A stretch of 64,000 nt of DNA from Haloferax namakaokahaiae (lineage in GTDB: Archaea > Halobacteriota > Halobacteria > Halobacteriales > Haloferacaceae), in assembly GCF_042663225.1 (NCBI RefSeq), contig NZ_JBHTAA010000002.1:124001-188000 (forward strand), written 5' to 3'. The notes beneath the pieces were generated by a model. That model saw nothing but the letters and a program-made list of their open reading frames with translations, did no database searches and had not been told where the DNA came from. Shown piece by piece: positions 61,040 through 64,000 of this stretch. Within the stretch, counting starts at the first letter, position 1; each line of letters starts with the position of its first letter. The translations under genes were made by a program, and so were the position numbers.

Positions 61040-62611
61040 ATGGACGACCACGGCCGAGCAGGCGGCCAAGCCGCCACTGGTACGCACGCATCGCTCTGGT
61101 TGGAGACGACGCCAGAGACCGACTACGAAGCCCTCTATTCGGGAGCGGATAGGAACCTCGCTGTCGATACCGTCGTGGTCGGCGGTGGTATCGCGGGCGT
61201 CACGACGGCGTTCAAGCTACAGCGCGAGGGCCAGTCGGTCGCGCTCGTCGAGCGTGACCGTATCGTCGAGGGAGTAACGGGCCACACGACGGCAAAGCTC
61301 ACCTCGCAACACGGTCTCATCTATCGTGAACTCGCCGAACAGTTCGACTTCGACCGCGCCCGACTGTACGCGGAGGCGAACGAGGCCGCCATCGCCGACG
61401 TGGAACACACCGTCGAGAAACACGATATCGACTGTGCGTTCACCCGAACGCCGGCTTACACCTACACCGAAGCTACGGACGAAGTGAAGAAGTTCCGCGA
61501 GGAGGCCGAGGTCGCCTCTCATTTCGGTATCCCTGCGAGTTTCGTCGATTCGACCGACCTTCCGTACGACGTGGCTGGCGCAGTCAAATTCGACGACCAG
61601 GCGACGTTCCACCCACGGAAGTACCTCCTCGCGCTCGCCGACCGAATCCCCGGTGATGGGAGCTACGTCTTCGAGGAGACGACGGTGACGGATATCGACG
61701 ACGGAGAGCCGTGTCTCGTCTCGACCGACCGAGGCAACTTGACTGCCGACGACGTGGTCGTTGCGACGCACTTTCCGGTGTTCGACCACGCCCTGTACTT
61801 CGCCAGGATGGAACCGCAGCGCTCGTACGTCGTCGCGGCACGGCTCGAAGGCGACGTTCCCGACGGCGTCTACTTCGACCCTTCGGACCCGTACTTTTCG
61901 GTTCGTCCCCATCCGAACGCCGCCACCGACATGGTGCTCATCGGGGGACAGAGTCATCGAACCGGTCACGGTGGGAGCACCGCCGAACGGTACAGAGAAC
62001 TCGAAGCGACGGCCAGAGACCGGTTCGATATCGAATCGATCGACTATCGGTGGTCCACCCAGGACTTCTTCTCTATCGACCGCGTTCCCTTCGTCGGGAA
62101 GCACTCGCCGCGAACCGAACACGTCTTCGTGGCGACCGGTTTCGGCGGGTGGGGAATGACCGGTGGAACCGTCGCCGGGTTGCTCCTCTCGGACCTCGTA
62201 AACGGGCGTCGGAACTCGTGGCAGAACGTTTATACGCCATCTCGCTTCGAGTTCAGCGCCTCCAAGCAGCGACTCGTCTCGCACAACACAGAATCGATGA
62301 AACACCTCCTCGATGACCGTGTACATGGGCCGCCGAGAGCCACCGAGGTGTCCCTCGACCCCGGCGGAGCGACTATCGTGGACACCGACGACGGCCCCGT
62401 CGCCGCCTCTCGTGACGATGACGGTCAGTACCACATCGTCTCTGCGGTCTGTCCCCATATGGGTTGTCTCGTCGAGTGGAACGACGGCGAGCGTTCGTGG
62501 GACTGCCCGTGCCACGGTTCGCGTTTCGACGCCGACGGCACCGTCTTGGACACACCCGCCCTCGACGACTTGACGCCCAAGTCCGATGCCGTCCGCAAGG
62601 ACGGGGAGTGA
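61040..62611 (+). CDS. FAD-dependent oxidoreductase fused to a C-terminal Rieske domain
   Basis: A 523-residue two-domain protein. The DAO-type FAD domain begins VVVGGGIAGVTTAFKLQREG (dinucleotide-binding glycines at 48-53) and extends to about 400 (ATGFGGWGMTGGTVAG). The Rieske [2Fe-2S] domain has CPHMGC with Cys471 and His473, and CPCH with Cys489 and His492. Such fusions occur in bacteria and haloarchaea and are thought to pass electrons from an amine or hydroxy-acid oxidation to the Fe-S centre. The physiological substrate is unknown. No signal peptide is seen. Confidence 0.88.
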   Translation: MDDHGRAGGQAATGTHASLWLETTPETDYEALYSGADRNLAVDTVVVGGGIAGVTTAFKLQREGQSVALVERDRIVEGVTGHTTAKLTSQHGLIYRELAEQFDFDRARLYAEANEAAIADVEHTVEKHDIDCAFTRTPAYTYTEATDEVKKFREEAEVASHFGIPASFVDSTDLPYDVAGAVKFDDQATFHPRKYLLALADRIPGDGSYVFEETTVTDIDDGEPCLVSTDRGNLTADDVVVATHFPVFDHALYFARMEPQRSYVVAARLEGDVPDGVYFDPSDPYFSVRPHPNAATDMVLIGGQSHRTGHGGSTAERYRELEATARDRFDIESIDYRWSTQDFFSIDRVPFVGKHSPRTEHVFVATGFGGWGMTGGTVAGLLLSDLVNGRRNSWQNVYTPSRFEFSASKQRLVSHNTESMKHLLDDRVHGPPRATEVSLDPGGATIVDTDDGPVAASRDDDGQYHIVSAVCPHMGCLVEWNDGERSWDCPCHGSRFDADGTVLDTPALDDLTPKSDAVRKDGE

Positions 62612-62625
62612 CTCCTGAATCCGTT

Positions 62626-63129
62626 TCACTCGGCCGGCGTGTCGTAGACCGCCCCCATCGGGTTGTGCCGGCCAAGCCACGTACCGAGCGTCAGGCCGTA
62701 CACCAGATGGCCGACGTGGAACACGAGCGCCTCTTCCTCGTCTAGCTCACGGTTCAACAGTCGTTCGAAGATGATCTTGGCACCGACCCACGAGAGTACG
62801 AGACTGTAGACGACACCGGAGAGGAGGGCCGTCCGCTCTCCGTCGAGTGGAGAGCGCTCGTTGAGAGCGGGGAGAACCGCGCCGAGTACCGCGCCGCCGA
62901 CGGTTCCGTAGAGTGCGTGCAACACGTAACCGGTCCCGAAATGGACCTCCGCGGGTCCTCCGGCGACGTACTGCGCCCAGAACTCGGCCGTTGGCGGAAG
63001 CGCACGAAAGATGGGAAGCCGGTATAGCGACATCATGACCGTTCCCACGAATCCGCCGATTGCGCCGCGAACCGCCGTGTCGAACACTATCCGTGCAGCG
63101 CTCCTCGGGCGCTCGTTTTCACGAACCAT
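62626..63129 (-). CDS. Haloarchaeal integral membrane protein, unknown function
   Basis: A 167-residue protein with four predicted membrane segments, the first glycine-rich (AVRGAIGGFVGTVMMSLYRLPIF). Further segments are ALYGTVGGAVLGAVLPAL, LLSGVVYSLVLSWVGAKIIF and HVGHLVYGLTLGTWLG. It is convergent with the Rieske gene (14-bp gap). No family was named with confidence. The glycine-zipper-like segments suggest tight helix packing. Confidence 0.7.
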   Translation of the reverse strand: MVRENERPRSAARIVFDTAVRGAIGGFVGTVMMSLYRLPIFRALPPTAEFWAQYVAGGPAEVHFGTGYVLHALYGTVGGAVLGAVLPALNERSPLDGERTALLSGVVYSLVLSWVGAKIIFERLLNRELDEEEALVFHVGHLVYGLTLGTWLGRHNPMGAVYDTPAE

Positions 63130-63169
63130 ACACGGTATGCACCAGCCACGTGCCTATATGTTGGGTCGT

Positions 63170-63295
63170 CTAGAACGGAATGTAGGCGTTGGTGTACAGT
63201 ATCAGGTAGGCGACTGCCAGCAGCAGCGCCATTCCGAGCACGAGTAAGAACAACTTGTACACTCCTTCGGGTGTGTAAATCGATTGGAATCTCAT
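63170..63295 (-). CDS. Very small membrane protein, 41 residues
   Basis: ATG 63295 to TAG 63170 encodes MRFQSIYTPEGVYKLFLLVL, then a hydrophobic stretch GMALLLAVAYLILYTNAYIPF. A single helix with Tyr and Pro at the end and a basic first residue is plausible as a tail-anchored or regulatory small protein. It lies on the minus strand, 40 bp upstream of the membrane protein at 62626, and may be co-transcribed with it. No family was recognised. Confidence 0.5.
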   Translation of the reverse strand: MRFQSIYTPEGVYKLFLLVLGMALLLAVAYLILYTNAYIPF

Positions 63296-63361
63296 GGTTC
63301 TCTCTTGCAACCATCACGACAGCCGAGAGTGGGGTGAACGCGTGCGGCCATCATGCGGCCA

Positions 63362-64000
63362 TCAGTCCCCATCTCGAAGCCTGCGAACCACAGCGACACA
63401 GAGGACGCCACAGAACGCGAGCACCGTGGCGAAAATACCGAAGCCGGGCGTTGCGCTCCCCGTCGTATCGGTGTCTTGGACCCCCGGTTCTATCGTCTCG
63501 TCGCCCCCTGGCAGTGCTGGCGTCCCCGCGCCCGCCGCCGAAACACGTTCGAGTTCGACCGAGTAGAACGGTCCCGAACAAGCGGTCTGGTTGTTGACGA
63601 TGAAACGCGCGTCCGTCTGCGATTGGCCCCCGTTCTGCGCGAACGAATCCACATTCAGAGCAAGTCGGCCGTCGGCGCGCTGCCGTGATTCGAACACCTC
63701 CGTCTCTTCGTCGGTGAAGAGCGTCGATTCGGTACGTTGGCGGTCGTCTTGGGACCGCTCGACGAGCCAGATGTCGTAACGAGCGGGCGTCCCGGTCTGG
63801 TCCAACGAGTTACAATCTTCGAGCGCGGTCGTATCCGCGTCGCTTCCCTCTGCATCGACATCGACGAAGAGACCGGTGAGGTTGTCACTCGTCAACCCCT
63901 CGACTGGTCGCGGGATGGCCCCCTCGATGGTGATTTTGCTCGCCTGAGACCGTGTGTCGGAATCACGCAGCGCGAGCGAACCGGCGGCGATACCGCCGAG
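63362..64000 (-). CDS. PGF-CTERM surface protein (5' end cut by window)
   Basis: About 212 residues are visible, open to the right edge of the window. The region is acidic and Ser/Thr/Asp-rich (LFVDVDAEGSDADTTALED, YDIWLVERSQDDRQRTESTLF) and looks like a beta-rich extracellular domain. The C-terminus TPGFGIFATVLAFCGVLCVAVVRRLRDGD is a PGF-CTERM signal: Pro-Gly-Phe, one hydrophobic helix, then Arg-Arg. It would be processed by archaeosortase A and anchored by a lipid on the cell surface. A TTG at 63895 is inside the gene and not the start. Confidence 0.8.
   Translation of the reverse strand, partial: LGGIAAGSLALRDSDTRSQASKITIEGAIPRPVEGLTSDNLTGLFVDVDAEGSDADTTALEDCNSLDQTGTPARYDIWLVERSQDDRQRTESTLFTDEETEVFESRQRADGRLALNVDSFAQNGGQSQTDARFIVNNQTACSGPFYSVELERVSAAGAGTPALPGGDETIEPGVQDTDTTGSATPGFGIFATVLAFCGVLCVAVVRRLRDGD

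Noticed and set aside
61217..62680. 487-codon minus-strand frame opposite the FAD-Rieske gene
   Set aside because: Antisense shadow. The plus strand carries the Rieske and FAD motifs.

Overview
The window is from a halophilic archaeon (class Halobacteria), probably a megaplasmid or other accessory replicon. The evidence is high GC, strongly acidic proteins, Tat-type lipoprotein signals with twin arginines, archaeal TATA boxes 25-35 bp upstream of starts (many transcripts look leaderless), a PGF-CTERM surface protein and haloarchaeal IclR regulators. No rRNA, tRNA, CRISPR array, transposase or replication gene was recognised.

The window is almost entirely a plant-polysaccharide island made of two parallel modules. 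Module 1 (about 1-27 kb) looks built for pectin-like material and uronic acids. It holds a GH105/GH88 unsaturated-uronyl hydrolase, IclR regulator, aldehyde dehydrogenase, AEC carrier, SGNH esterase, dihydrodipicolinate-synthase-family enzyme, enolase-superfamily dehydratase, uronate-dehydrogenase-like enzyme, UspA, a Dpp/Opp-type ABC importer (10.2-16.3 kb), a second enolase-superfamily enzyme, sulfatase, GH28 polygalacturonase-like enzyme, SMP-30 lactonase, mannonate dehydratase and a second DHDPS-family enzyme. A malic enzyme and a Gfo/Idh/MocA-isomerase pair lie between the modules. Module 2 (about 31-57 kb) fits glucuronoxylan and xylose: xacR-like IclR, UspA, alpha-ketoglutaric semialdehyde dehydrogenase (xacF), xylose dehydrogenase (xacA), a second ABC importer with fused ATPases, GH67 alpha-glucuronidase, xylonate dehydratase (xacD), 2-keto-3-deoxyxylonate dehydratase (xacE), GH3 and GH43 glycosidases.

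The logic is import first, then digest. Both substrate-binding proteins carry Tat lipoprotein signals, while GH105, GH28, GH67, GH3 and GH43 have no visible signal peptide and probably cut oligosaccharides in the cytoplasm. Xylose (xacA, a lactonase, xacD, xacE) and uronates (uronate dehydrogenase, lactonase, aldarate dehydratase, DHDPS-family enzyme) then both reach alpha-ketoglutaric semialdehyde. Two 482-residue dehydrogenases would oxidise it to 2-oxoglutarate, and malic enzyme provides the exit from the TCA cycle to pyruvate.

The right end (58-64 kb) is mixed: a two-TM ion channel, an F420-type luciferase-like oxidoreductase, a FAD oxidoreductase with a Rieske domain, small membrane proteins and a cut-off surface protein.

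The most interesting non-coding signals are three families of inverted-repeat operators and a hairpin array. The first family is RTTCTCTATYYCAGAAC near xacR and GH3 and in gene-free stretches. The second is GTTCCCCAGTGGGGAAC near the module 1 IclR. The third is a 22-bp ATTAC-N12-GTAAT element. The array of four hairpins with different but always self-complementary stems lies between xacD and xacE and re-uses the 3' end of xacD.
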